Counted from the first letter of the stretch, positions 1 through 5,993 are shown. The stretch: DNA of 11,561 nt from an uncultured Chloroflexota bacterium (GCA_902795255.1 CADBKS010000083.1:1-11561); one strand, 5' to 3'. A program made the numbers and translations. The notes: generated by a model from the sequence alone, not told the origin.

Positions 1-17
1 CATCGGTCTGCTCCTCT
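1..17 (-). promoter_or_regulatory. Ribosome site and start codon of the next leftward gene
   Basis: Read on the minus strand, the stop of the 35-aa membrane peptide (TAG) runs straight into AGAGGAG, then seven bases, then ATG at bases 3-1. The spacing is ideal, so another co-transcribed gene starts exactly at the window edge. Its product cannot be seen. Confidence 0.6.
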
Positions 18-123
18 ACTTTTTCAATACCCAAACAAAAATACAAGCGGCAACAACCAGTAATGAAACACCTGCGCAAACTTCCAAAAATTCAAGAGCG
101 CTGTTAGCTGTTGGTATCATCAT
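16..123 (-). CDS. 35-aa single-span membrane peptide
   Basis: A 35-codon frame starts ATG ATG at 123/120 and ends TAG at 16-18. After a short polar N-terminus (MMIPTANSALEFLE), residues about 15-33 form one continuous hydrophobic segment (VCAGVSLLVVAACIFVWVL) and the chain ends in two lysines, giving a small one-pass membrane peptide. The start overlaps the stop of the DUF551 gene as ATGA, and GGAG lies nine bases upstream, which argues for real, coupled translation. I recognise no family. Small holin-like or regulatory membrane peptides are common among phage early genes, but nothing here fixes a role. Confidence 0.6.
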   Translation of the reverse strand: MMIPTANSALEFLEVCAGVSLLVVAACIFVWVLKK

Positions 124-404
124 TTTTCACATCTCCACGGTTCTGGTAAAGGCATCCATGCAATGACATCACTAAGTTCTGTCCAGTAGTCATAAGCAGC
201 TTCATCACAGGTTTCCCAAACGCCGTCTTTATATCGACAGTCTGTAATTGTCCAGTTTTCGCCTTCCGGATAACCTTTGACAGTGCATAAAACAGCTTGG
301 CCGTCTTTCGGCAATGCTTCGGTGACGGGTGTCCACAACTTGACTTCTTCCAAGACAACATCATTTTTTCTGCCGTACAGATGGAAGTACTTATCGATTT
401 TCAT
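120..404 (-). CDS. DUF551 family phage protein
   Basis: A 94-aa protein with the hallmarks of DUF551: an N-terminal WTPVTEALP block (residues 24-32), a central aromatic-rich stretch, and the C-terminal signature IAWMPLPEP (81-89). DUF551 proteins are small, cytoplasmic, widespread in phages and prophages, and of unknown function. ATG at 404 is preferred over the GTG one codon upstream because AGGTGA lies about six bases before it and it overlaps the preceding stop as TGATG. Co-transcribed with the zinc-ribbon gene upstream and a membrane peptide downstream. The family call is by motif recall and is fairly secure. Confidence 0.85.
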   Translation of the reverse strand: MKIDKYFHLYGRKNDVVLEEVKLWTPVTEALPKDGQAVLCTVKGYPEGENWTITDCRYKDGVWETCDEAAYDYWTELSDVIAWMPLPEPWRCEK

Positions 405-709
405 CACTCACCTCTCATGTCCGCACCGCAGTGCGGGCAAAAATCAAATTCTTCCGTACAGTTATTGCAGATGCTGTAAACATGACCGCACACAGAACAT
501 ACAATATGATCATCACTATAAGCATCTTCGTATCCGAGACAATCAGGATATTCAATCCACTCACCCTTCTTCAGTTCTGGCTCTGCGGACGGCAATGTTT
601 TGATCCATTCGATGCATGCTTTCCATCCTTCTGCATACTCGATTGAATGCCCTGCACATTCTTTAACTTTCATCAACCGTAACGCTTTTCTGTTAATCAA
701 ATCGCTCAT
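404..709 (-). CDS. Small zinc-ribbon phage protein
   Basis: A 101-aa protein starting MSDLINRKAL, a typical opening of clostridial phage early proteins. The C-terminal half carries three CxxC pairs (C71/C74, C81/C84, C91/C94) and ends in CPHCGADMRGE, a rubredoxin-like zinc ribbon very common in gut phage genomes. The N-terminal 45 residues look helical. Probable zinc-binding adaptor with no known reaction. Two adjacent ATGs (712 and 709) follow AAAGGTGG; I use 709, which abuts the stop of the 26-aa peptide as TGATG. An in-frame GTG at 718 is less likely. Coupled at its 3' end to the DUF551 gene. Confidence 0.8.
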   Translation of the reverse strand: MSDLINRKALRLMKVKECAGHSIEYAEGWKACIEWIKTLPSAEPELKKGEWIEYPDCLGYEDAYSDDHIVCSVCGHVYSICNNCTEEFDFCPHCGADMRGE

Positions 710-789
710 CATTTCCACCTTTCAAACAAAAACACCAACACCAGACTGACCGCGGTCAGCAGCACCGTCACACAGACCGCCTCGATCAT
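709..789 (-). CDS. 26-aa membrane peptide
   Basis: A 26-codon frame, ATG at 789 to TGA at 709-711, encoding MIEAVCVTVLLTAVSLVLVF plus six more residues ending FERWK. Residues 4-22 form one hydrophobic helix flanked by an acidic residue on the N side and basic residues on the C side, so it should be a single-span membrane peptide with the C-terminus in the cytoplasm. AAAGGG lies seven bases before the ATG, and the stop overlaps the start of the zinc-ribbon gene. Strong ribosome site plus coupling make it a credible gene despite its size. No function recognised. Confidence 0.6.
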   Translation of the reverse strand: MIEAVCVTVLLTAVSLVLVFLFERWK

Positions 790-790
790 A

Positions 791-859
791 TCAACACCCT
801 TTCCCGGAAGACAATGTATATCTACTTTTTCCATTCATCTCATTCAGCTCTTTCATCAT
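791..859 (-). CDS. Possible 22-aa peptide
   Basis: A short polar frame begins with tandem ATGs at 859 and 856 and ends TGA at 791-793, one base before the ATG of the 26-aa membrane peptide. It reads MMKELNEMNGKSRYTLSSGK then GC. Upstream there is only an AAAGAG-type weak ribosome site. The end-to-start packing matches the rest of this operon, but the length makes chance likely. It may instead be a non-coding spacer or a leader for the next gene. Confidence 0.3.
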   Translation of the reverse strand: MMKELNEMNGKSRYTLSSGKGC

Positions 860-871
860 TCATCTCTTTTT

Positions 872-1021
872 TTATTTTGAACCGCAGCAATTCAAAAGCA
901 CTGCGGTTTCTTTATCACAGGTCACCCTGTGTAACTTGCTGACCGCCCCGGATGGCAGACGGTACAGATATTTAGCGAATGCGCTTGGGACGCATATAGT
1001 GATGTATTTGCTTCTGACCAT
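872..1021 (-). CDS. 49-aa hypothetical protein
   Basis: A 49-codon frame from ATG at 1021 to TAA at 872-874. It starts MVRSKYITICVPSAFAKYLY and ends LLNCCGSK, with a net basic charge and three cysteines besides C10 (C35, C45, C46). GGAAGG lies three bases before the ATG, and a promoter candidate lies just upstream. It has no membrane span and I recognise no family. It is the first gene of the left-end small-gene cluster if the promoter at 1040-1067 is real. The codon choice and ribosome site support it; the short SD spacing and small size keep confidence moderate. Confidence 0.5.
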   Translation of the reverse strand: MVRSKYITICVPSAFAKYLYRLPSGAVSKLHRVTCDKETAVLLNCCGSK

Positions 1022-1039
1022 TTACCTTCCGACAATGAT

Positions 1040-1067
1040 TAAATAGCATTAATCTTTCTTTTTGCAA
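1040..1067 (-). promoter_or_regulatory. Candidate promoter for the left-end small-gene cluster
   Basis: On the minus strand TTGCAA (1062-1067) is followed 16 bases later by TATTTA (1040-1045), with a TGC extension just before the -10. It sits between the terminator-like hairpin after the primase gene and the 49-aa frame. It would start a short leader about ten bases before the ribosome site. Confidence 0.4.
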
Positions 1068-1083
1068 TATGGTCTCATCCGGT

Positions 1084-1106
1084 AAAACGCTGGGCACATC
1101 CCAACG
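1084..1106 (-). terminator. Candidate terminator after the primase gene
   Basis: Read leftward, CGTTGGG-ATGTG-CCCAGCG forms a 7-bp stem with one G-U pair and a 5-base loop, followed by TTTTA. It lies 28 bases past the primase stop. The T run is short, so termination may be partial. It would separate the replication operon from the small-gene cluster. Confidence 0.45.
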
Positions 1107-1133
1107 ACGTTCTTAACAATTTGTTGCTCAGTA

Positions 1134-2084
1134 TCAGAGGTGTGTTGCCATTTCCCGAATGGCCGTATGATTATCCACACCATGAAGCTTTGCGTACAGC
1201 CCGATCACGTCCAACGGCAGCGGCGTACATCCGGAATGGCACCCACAAATCTGCTGTTTCGTATCGATCCAGAAGCTGGGATTATGATCATCATGGAACG
1301 GACAAACCGCCAGCTTCCAGCGACCATTTCCACCGCTGTTGACCGCACTTGGAAAAAAGTCCTCTACATGATATTTCTGTTTGATTCGTTCAACAGTATG
1401 CTGATTATCTACACCGGTATCAGCTACATCCCAGATTGCACCAGGATCAAAATTTTGAGGCATTTGAGCGCTCGGTATAGGATTATTTCCATTCGGCTGC
1501 AAACCGCCAAAATTTTGCGCTGTTGCTTCAGTTTTCGGTGCTTTCGCGGCATATGCCAGGTCAAGCAGCGCCGCCGGCAATACTTCATACAGGCTGCTGA
1601 TCGTGAATGGGCCGCCGCCATGCCAGACTTCATAGAATTTCCCGCTTGGATGTCTGCTGGGCGGCAGAAGCGCATATTTCCGTTCAGCCAAAATGTCGAT
1701 TTTCGGCAGCTTGAAATTTTCGGCCGGATTCAGATTCTCCGCATCACAACAGCGGACAAATACATGAACCCCGCGGGAAGTTGTATGCATCCGGGTCCGC
1801 TCCATGATCAGCCGAGAAACCGGGCTGAACTTATACGCCCATTTCTGCCATTTCCGAAAAACTTCCATTTCATCGAAGTCAATAATGACCAGGTCTTCCC
1901 AGCCGGCGACAACACCAATATTCATCGGTTCACCGCCAAACCAGCGCGCCAATTCAATATCTTCAGGTAATCGCTCGGTATACTGGAGCCATTTGACAAG
2001 CGGCTGCTTACTGCTATACTTGATCGGGATGGTTGCGATCCCGCGGCGTTTCCACCATAATGCTGTTTCTAATTGTTCTGTCAT
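1134..2084 (-). CDS. PrimPol (AEP) primase-polymerase with C-terminal CHC2-like zinc finger
   Basis: A 316-aa replication primase. Residues 1-175 match the bifunctional primase/polymerase (archaeo-eukaryotic primase) domain: the metal-binding pair in VIIDFDE (D69, D71), the SRGVH motif (H107), KIDIL (D130), and the diagnostic ALLPPSRHPSGKFYEVW block. After a Q/N/P-rich linker (185-215), residues 230-316 carry a DnaG-like zinc finger: CPFH (C261, H264), then C280, C282 and C286, where the second pair has unusual CxCxxxC spacing. It should make primers for origin firing together with the VapE helicase upstream. ATG at 2084 has only a weak GAGAG site. An in-frame GTG at 2177 would translate the iterons and is less likely. 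The Prim-Pol call is firm. Confidence 0.88.
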   Translation of the reverse strand: MTEQLETALWWKRRGIATIPIKYSSKQPLVKWLQYTERLPEDIELARWFGGEPMNIGVVAGWEDLVIIDFDEMEVFRKWQKWAYKFSPVSRLIMERTRMHTTSRGVHVFVRCCDAENLNPAENFKLPKIDILAERKYALLPPSRHPSGKFYEVWHGGGPFTISSLYEVLPAALLDLAYAAKAPKTEATAQNFGGLQPNGNNPIPSAQMPQNFDPGAIWDVADTGVDNQHTVERIKQKYHVEDFFPSAVNSGGNGRWKLAVCPFHDDHNPSFWIDTKQQICGCHSGCTPLPLDVIGLYAKLHGVDNHTAIREMATHL

Positions 2085-2107
2085 TGCTTGCTCTCTTTTT
2101 TTTTGTT

Positions 2108-2185
2108 CGGTGGATTGTCCCCCGATTAATCCACGGTTCAAAACCTGCTTTTCTGCGAATTTACTCGTAAAATCCACCGTCCACC
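2108..2185. repeat. Iteron cluster A, inverted copies
   Basis: CGGTGGATT at 2108-2116 has its exact reverse complement at 2171-2179. Further inverted cores lie at 2128-2135 (one mismatch) and 2178-2185 (GGTGGACG on the minus strand). This cluster lies just upstream of the chosen primase start. Confidence 0.6.
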
Positions 2186-2249
2186 GTTGTCACCGAATAT
2201 TAATGGCCTTACCCTATAATTTAATTCTTCCCCTATATCCCATCTCATT

Positions 2250-2276
2250 GGTGGATTGGTGGATTAAGTGGATTAA
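2250..2276 (+). repeat. Iteron cluster B, tandem direct copies
   Basis: GGTGGATT at 2250-2257 and 2258-2265 is followed by AGTGGATT at 2267-2274. Seen another way, GTGGATTAA occurs twice back to back at 2259-2267 and 2268-2276. Spacing is 8-9 bp. Confidence 0.75.
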
Positions 2277-2304
2277 GTATTAATAAATAAGAGTAAAATA
2301 GCAA
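2277..2304 (-). promoter_or_regulatory. Possible minus-strand promoter inside the origin
   Basis: TTGCTA (2299-2304) and TAATAC (2277-2282) on the minus strand are 16 bases apart and lie in the AT-rich core next to iteron cluster B. It could transcribe the primase gene or activate the origin. AT-rich DNA gives such matches by chance, so support is weak. Confidence 0.28.
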
Positions 2305-2305
2305 T

Positions 2306-2333
2306 GTTCTAAAATTTTTTCAGATTTTAGAAC
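2306..2333. repeat. Perfect 10-bp inverted repeat abutting iterons
   Basis: GTTCTAAAAT at 2306-2315 and ATTTTAGAAC at 2324-2333 are exact reverse complements with an 8-base loop. The right arm ends where iteron cluster C begins. It is AT-rich and lacks a clear T run on the leftward strand, so an origin hairpin or protein site fits better than a terminator. Confidence 0.65.
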
Positions 2334-2365
2334 GGTGGATGATCGGTGGACGATCGGTGGATTAA
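2333..2365 (+). repeat. Iteron cluster C, three 11-bp units
   Basis: CGGTGGATGAT (2333-2343), CGGTGGACGAT (2344-2354) and CGGTGGATTAA (2355-2365) are tandem with an exact 11-bp period, about one helical turn. Bound proteins would therefore sit on the same face of the DNA. The cluster ends three bases before the helicase stop codon. Confidence 0.8.
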
Positions 2366-2368
2366 AAA

Positions 2369-3871
2369 CTACTTTACCCAAATGCCTAGATACCCTTTCA
2401 CATGCACGGACTGGCTTACGCCAATACCGGTTGAGACAATACGTCTTTCTGCTTTTCGCAGTCCCAGTGTTTTCAGCGCTTCGGAGATCTTCCGGTCAGA
2501 CGCTTCCGCTGCGGAAAGGTTGCCCCGGGTAGGATCTCGGAGTACCGACCGGATGTCTTTAAAACTGGTAAAGGTGGAGCTGTTCGGTCCGTCTGGATCC
2601 AGAAAAAAACAGTCTTTGATGATTTCTTCAACGCTGTTGATCACCTGATATTCTTTGTCGATTGCCTCAACGGTCTCTCGCTGATCTTCGGTCAGTTCGT
2701 TTGTTTCCCCGGCTTTGTATGCCGCATAAGCCTCAGCCCAAACATCATCAATACTAAGCTCTTCCGCATACTTCCAATTGATCCCATCGATGCCCATCAC
2801 CCAATACCGGCGGGCACCGGTGCTGTCGTTCAAAAAGCCGGCAATGTCGTTGATTGTTCCGATGTATGACGCCATGGCTTTGTACTGCAAATTGCTTCGG
2901 CCATATGGTGCGCGTGCTGTAAATGTTTCGGTTGTCAAAAAGTTCTTCAGCGCGTCCACATCGGAACGCCTGGTCGTGGACCCTAATTCAGCGACTTCCC
3001 AGATCCAGACTTCCGCAGCTGCGATTTTGTCATCACGGCTGTCCGGATCGATGGGACCTTCCCGAAAGTATTTTCTGTCCGGACACAGCCATTTTGAAAA
3101 CAGCGACTTTCCGCAGCCTTGCGGTCCATCCAGAACCAGCATCGGATTCTGTTTTCCATCCAGTGCCCGCATGATCGCACCAATCAGCCATTTCCGCAGC
3201 AGTACCGGCCAGATCGGTTCATTGATTGCCTGAACGTAACCGGCAAGCTTCTGAATGTGCGGCTGCCCGTCCCATTTCAGCTTTTCCAAATATTCCAATA
3301 CCGGGTGAAATTCGTTTTCCTTTGCGGTAGCCATCACGCAGTCTTCGATGATCTCTGATTTCGAGAATCCGGCGTCTTTCATATCGTTCCGGATATTGGC
3401 ATAAATGAAGTCAGTAAGCAGCTCACCGTTTACTTCGATTTTGTTCCCCGCTAAATTCAGTCTGACGTCATATCCCAAAATACTGAGCTCTGTCTTGTAG
3501 TCATCTGAGGTTTTCTTGTTGCCTTTTACAGCCATCGCCTGGGCAATAGCTGTCATCCGTTTTGTGATAGCATCATTCAGCGCGGTTGTGGGCCTTCCTG
3601 ATAATGCGATCGCGTCATTTTGAGCATCGGCAATCGTGATCGTTCCGCCGCCGCTCTGGAAGATCCGCACAGTATCGGAATAGATGCTTTTCCACGGCTC
3701 CCCAAATGCCGGTATTTGCTTCGGCAGCTGATCTGTCAGAAGCACACGCGCGAAGACGTCGAGACCGGTGCAGAATCCCGGACAGGATCCATATTCGGCT
3801 TCTAGCGTTTGGATGCTTCTCACTGGCATACCTGGCGCGTATTTTCTTAACTCATCTTCAAAGAGGCTCAA
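2369..3871 (-). CDS. VapE/VirE-type SF3-like replicative helicase
   Basis: About 500 aa, a full-length virulence-associated protein E family ATPase, as found in phages and pathogenicity islands, where it unwinds the origin. Numbering from the ATG at 3886: Walker A GPQGCGKS (254-261), the Walker B-like WIWEVAELG (294-302), the DVDALKNFLTTET block (309-321), APYGRSN (326-332), GTIND (343-347) and the arginine-finger segment GARRYW (357-362). The N-terminal 230 residues are the usual family lead-in. The start is unclear. ATG 3886 has no ribosome site, but the bases right after it spell AAAGGAGG, four bases before a TTG at 3871, so I prefer TTG. Its 3' end touches the iterons, which suggests it is the origin binder or unwinder. 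Confidence 0.9.
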   Translation of the reverse strand: MSLFEDELRKYAPGMPVRSIQTLEAEYGSCPGFCTGLDVFARVLLTDQLPKQIPAFGEPWKSIYSDTVRIFQSGGGTITIADAQNDAIALSGRPTTALNDAITKRMTAIAQAMAVKGNKKTSDDYKTELSILGYDVRLNLAGNKIEVNGELLTDFIYANIRNDMKDAGFSKSEIIEDCVMATAKENEFHPVLEYLEKLKWDGQPHIQKLAGYVQAINEPIWPVLLRKWLIGAIMRALDGKQNPMLVLDGPQGCGKSLFSKWLCPDRKYFREGPIDPDSRDDKIAAAEVWIWEVAELGSTTRRSDVDALKNFLTTETFTARAPYGRSNLQYKAMASYIGTINDIAGFLNDSTGARRYWVMGIDGINWKYAEELSIDDVWAEAYAAYKAGETNELTEDQRETVEAIDKEYQVINSVEEIIKDCFFLDPDGPNSSTFTSFKDIRSVLRDPTRGNLSAAEASDRKISEALKTLGLRKAERRIVSTGIGVSQSVHVKGYLGIWVK

Positions 3872-3953
3872 TTCTCCTCCTTTCATTTGGTAGAAAATCA
3901 GCAGCCGGTCTGCGGATGACTACTTGGCCACATGACCGACTGCCAATTTATTA

Positions 3954-4514
3954 TTAATTTCCGCTGTTCAACAGATAAACAATGTCCTGTTTTATGTTTT
4001 CTGCAGCGCTTTGCATCGCGGATCCGCCGGACACTGAGGCTAATTTATATAAGAAATCTTTCCCGAAACCGTCTTCTTTGCCGATATATACGGTATCGAT
4101 CTTATTGTCGAAACGCTTCGCCTCTGCCAGCGCCATCGATTCACTGTCCGGTGAGCCATCGCTGATCACTACAAACCGCATATCCGGGACATCCGCCATT
4201 CGGATGAACCGCAGTCCATCCGCCAAATCGGTACCATAACCGCACAAATCCATAACCGGAACACCGCCTGGCATGAACTGAACTCTATCTGCAAACTGCA
4301 CAACGGCAATTTTTCCCGGCATGGAGGCCTGCAGCTCCCGCAGTTGCTCACATCCGCGGTCGAAGCGACTTTTCCCGGTCCCGTCATCGTTCGACATCGA
4401 ACCGGACACATCAAACAGCACAACGCAATCGCATGAGAGGAAGCTTTCAGCCAGGGAAACGTCTTCCCGCTGCATTAGATCACTGATAGATCCTTTTGTT
4501 ATTTCAAATTTCAT
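3954..4514 (-). CDS. von Willebrand factor A (VWA) domain protein
   Basis: A 186-aa cytoplasmic protein that is nearly all one VWA domain. The metal-ion-dependent adhesion site is complete: DVSGS (D35, S37, S39), the threonine in GTDL (T95), and the aspartate in SDGSPDS (D119). Strand cores VVLFDVS, KIAVVQFA and MRFVVISDG fit the Rossmann-like fold. There is no signal peptide or membrane span, so it probably mediates metal-dependent protein-protein contacts inside the cell. It sits 7 bases after the J-domain gene, with AGGTGA before its ATG, and 67 bases before the helicase region. No MoxR-type AAA partner is visible. Its exact role in replication is unknown to me. Confidence 0.88.
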   Translation of the reverse strand: MKFEITKGSISDLMQREDVSLAESFLSCDCVVLFDVSGSMSNDDGTGKSRFDRGCEQLRELQASMPGKIAVVQFADRVQFMPGGVPVMDLCGYGTDLADGLRFIRMADVPDMRFVVISDGSPDSESMALAEAKRFDNKIDTVYIGKEDGFGKDFLYKLASVSGGSAMQSAAENIKQDIVYLLNSGN

Positions 4515-4521
4515 ATTTCAC

Positions 4522-5382
4522 CTAATTCCAGGTAAGAGATGGTTCATTCGCGCCCATTGGCCAGCTGGTTACAAGGACCTTCCCGGCCGGGCTGACAATG
4601 TCCTGCCAGGCTTTGATTTTCTGGACCGTCAGCCGGTTCCCAAGCTCCGTACAATCGGCCAGGATCAGCCCGCAGCGTAAAGGCGCCCGGTATTCGGAGA
4701 CTGACGGTTTTGACGGTTTGTCAGTTTTTCCCGCTGCCTGTTCCAGCTTCAGACCGGCATCATACCGGCTGCGCATTTTTTGGTTCGACAGGATCTCAAA
4801 TGCCTTTTGGATCTTCATGAACACTTCAGCCGCATCCGGTTCCTTGCAGACATCCGGATGCCACTGACGGACCATGCGCCGGTATGCGCTTTTGATTTCG
4901 TCAGATTTTGCCGTCATTTGAATACCGAGCGTTTGATAATATGTCGTTGATGACAACCGTTCCGGTCCGCCGAAATCGGGTTCGAACCAGGCACGCAGCA
5001 CCTTTTCCGGAAAGATCACATTCCAGCCAGGAATCAGTTCGCCCGGCAGCTGAGACCATCCGAAGGCTGAACATTCACCGCCGCCGCGCTGTTTGCACTG
5101 GCCGATATAAAGGATCTCAAGTATCCGGCTGACCGATGCAGCAGCGCCGATCGGCGGCACATCAATATATTGCCCGAAGCATTTTGCGATCAGCGCCACG
5201 ATGGCCCTCCCATACTGAGCGGATACATTCCAGCAATGATCATTTTTGCTGTAAGATCGCTGCGATGCGGGAACTGACGCTTTGAGTTCATCCACGAAGC
5301 TTTGCAGGTATGGCGTGACGATCTTATACCCACCGGCGGCAGTAATGATTTCACACTTTTTCGCATTCGATACTGAGCGCAT
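4522..5382 (-). CDS. J-domain (DnaJ-like) phage protein
   Basis: A 286-aa protein. Residues 147-211 are a J domain with the invariant HPD tripeptide (175-177, in RQWHPDVC) and the helix III/IV pattern AFEILSNQKMRSRYD, so it should stimulate host DnaK. The N-terminal part (20-75) has a FVDELKASVP...W.V pattern that resembles HARP-like segments seen in other phage J proteins. Residues 77-145 include four cysteine or aromatic-rich blocks of unknown fold. The C-terminal 55 residues follow a lysine/serine linker. No G/F region or zinc-finger domain is present, so it is not a classical DnaJ. The start at 5382 has GGAAGGAG six bases upstream and overlaps the upstream gene by 32 bases. The long extension to 5553 is an antisense-like low-complexity shadow. 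Confidence 0.9.
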   Translation of the reverse strand: MRSVSNAKKCEIITAAGGYKIVTPYLQSFVDELKASVPASQRSYSKNDHCWNVSAQYGRAIVALIAKCFGQYIDVPPIGAAASVSRILEILYIGQCKQRGGGECSAFGWSQLPGELIPGWNVIFPEKVLRAWFEPDFGGPERLSSTTYYQTLGIQMTAKSDEIKSAYRRMVRQWHPDVCKEPDAAEVFMKIQKAFEILSNQKMRSRYDAGLKLEQAAGKTDKPSKPSVSEYRAPLRCGLILADCTELGNRLTVQKIKAWQDIVSPAGKVLVTSWPMGANEPSLTWN

Positions 5383-5656
5383 AATTTTCTCCTTCCTGCT
5401 TTTCGATGGGGAACCACCACTTGCATCCGAAGATGTCGGCGGTCCTGTCCCATCCGCTATTCCGGTGGCTGTAGCCGCGTTCGGTTTGATGGGCGGCGCT
5501 GTGGCATTCACCCGTTGACATCCGCGGGTCCTTTGTCTTTTCATCCTGGACAAAGTACCGGCACCGCCAGCAGGCTGCGGAATTCCCGTCCGGGAAGCGA
5601 TGCGGCATGTAATAATGCAGTTCGCCTTTGATCATGATGGCTTTATCATCAATCAT
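5351..5656 (-). CDS. Cysteine-containing small phage protein, likely zinc-binding
   Basis: A 101-aa protein with CWRC (C29, C32), C51 in GECHS, C78 in GCKWWF and a near C-terminal C98. With H52 and H56 nearby, the first four cysteines could form a zinc site. The C29xxC32...C51...C78 spacing resembles small cysteine-rich phage early proteins, but I cannot name the family. It starts with ATG at 5656, overlapping the stop of the 114-aa cysteine-rich gene by 8 bases, with GGGGAG upstream. It ends inside the J-domain gene start. Two neighbouring cysteine-rich proteins suggest a pair or an ancient duplication, though sequence similarity between them is slight. Confidence 0.7.
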   Translation of the reverse strand: MIDDKAIMIKGELHYYMPHRFPDGNSAACWRCRYFVQDEKTKDPRMSTGECHSAAHQTERGYSHRNSGWDRTADIFGCKWWFPIEKQEGENYALSIECEKV

Positions 5657-5993
5657 CGCGCATCGCTCCCCGTGAGCAGAACTCCGTTTCCATCACGTCA
5701 CAGTTCCAGATGGAACAATGTCCGTGATCCGCATCTTTCCACGTTGCCGGGTCTTTTTCCGCTTTGTAGCACATGCAGTCTCTGCAATTGCAGAACATCG
5801 ACATGGACTCCGCCCATTTCTTAGCATCCTCATTCAGCTTCAGCATGCAGCCTGCGCCGCCTTCGTCGAAATAGCCGGAGTCGTTGTATTTGTCGTACGG
5901 GCATCGGCTGCAGTCGCGCTCATCCAGCCCGCCGTAGCAGGCGTTCATCCCTTCAAGAATTTTGAGATATGCCGGTTTCCGTTTTCTTGCCAT
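5649..5993 (-). CDS. Eleven-cysteine small phage protein
   Basis: A 114-aa protein with cysteines at 19, 28, 31, 49, 68, 70, 73, 75, 93, 98 and 106. The N-terminus is basic (MARKRKPAYLK). The middle has CNCRDCMC, and the C-terminal HGHCSIWNCDVMETEFCSRG resembles a recurrent motif of clostridial phage proteins (GYC.xW...xxFCxxG). It is probably cytoplasmic and zinc- or iron-sulfur-binding; no catalytic residues are recognisable. AGGGAG lies seven bases before the ATG at 5993, one base after the stop of the PD-(D/E)XK gene. The in-frame upstream start at 6026 is inside that gene and lacks support. Confidence 0.75.
   Translation of the reverse strand: MARKRKPAYLKILEGMNACYGGLDERDCSRCPYDKYNDSGYFDEGGAGCMLKLNEDAKKWAESMSMFCNCRDCMCYKAEKDPATWKDADHGHCSIWNCDVMETEFCSRGAMRDD

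Larger units (their letters stand above)
2108..2365. other. Candidate replication origin (iterons, AT-rich core, hairpin)
   Basis: The gene-free stretch between primase and helicase holds about ten copies of a GTGGAT/C core. Plus-strand copies start at 2110, 2251, 2259, 2268, 2335, 2346 and 2357. Minus-strand copies lie at 2129-2134, 2172-2177 and 2179-2184. Two tight clusters flank an AT-rich stretch (2275-2333) ending in a perfect 10-bp inverted repeat. Iterons flanking an AT-rich segment beside a helicase/primase gene is the arrangement known for staphylococcal pathogenicity island origins, where Rep binds the iterons. The likely binder here is the VapE protein or the primase; that is inference. 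Confidence 0.7.

Noticed and set aside
1140..1970. A 276-codon plus-strand frame opposite the primase gene
   Set aside because: It lies fully antisense to a primase with intact motifs, has no ribosome site and gives a composition typical of a reverse-strand shadow.
2138..2248. A 36-codon minus-strand frame inside the iteron region
   Set aside because: There is no ribosome site before its ATG, and its codons are largely the iterons themselves.
2108..2365. CRISPR array
   Set aside because: The repeats are only 8-11 bp, have no equal-length unique spacers and occur in both orientations; they fit iterons.
5383..5553. N-terminal extension of the J-domain protein
   Set aside because: It is antisense-like low complexity (Ala/Pro/Ser/Thr) within the upstream cysteine gene, and the start at 5382 has a strong ribosome site.
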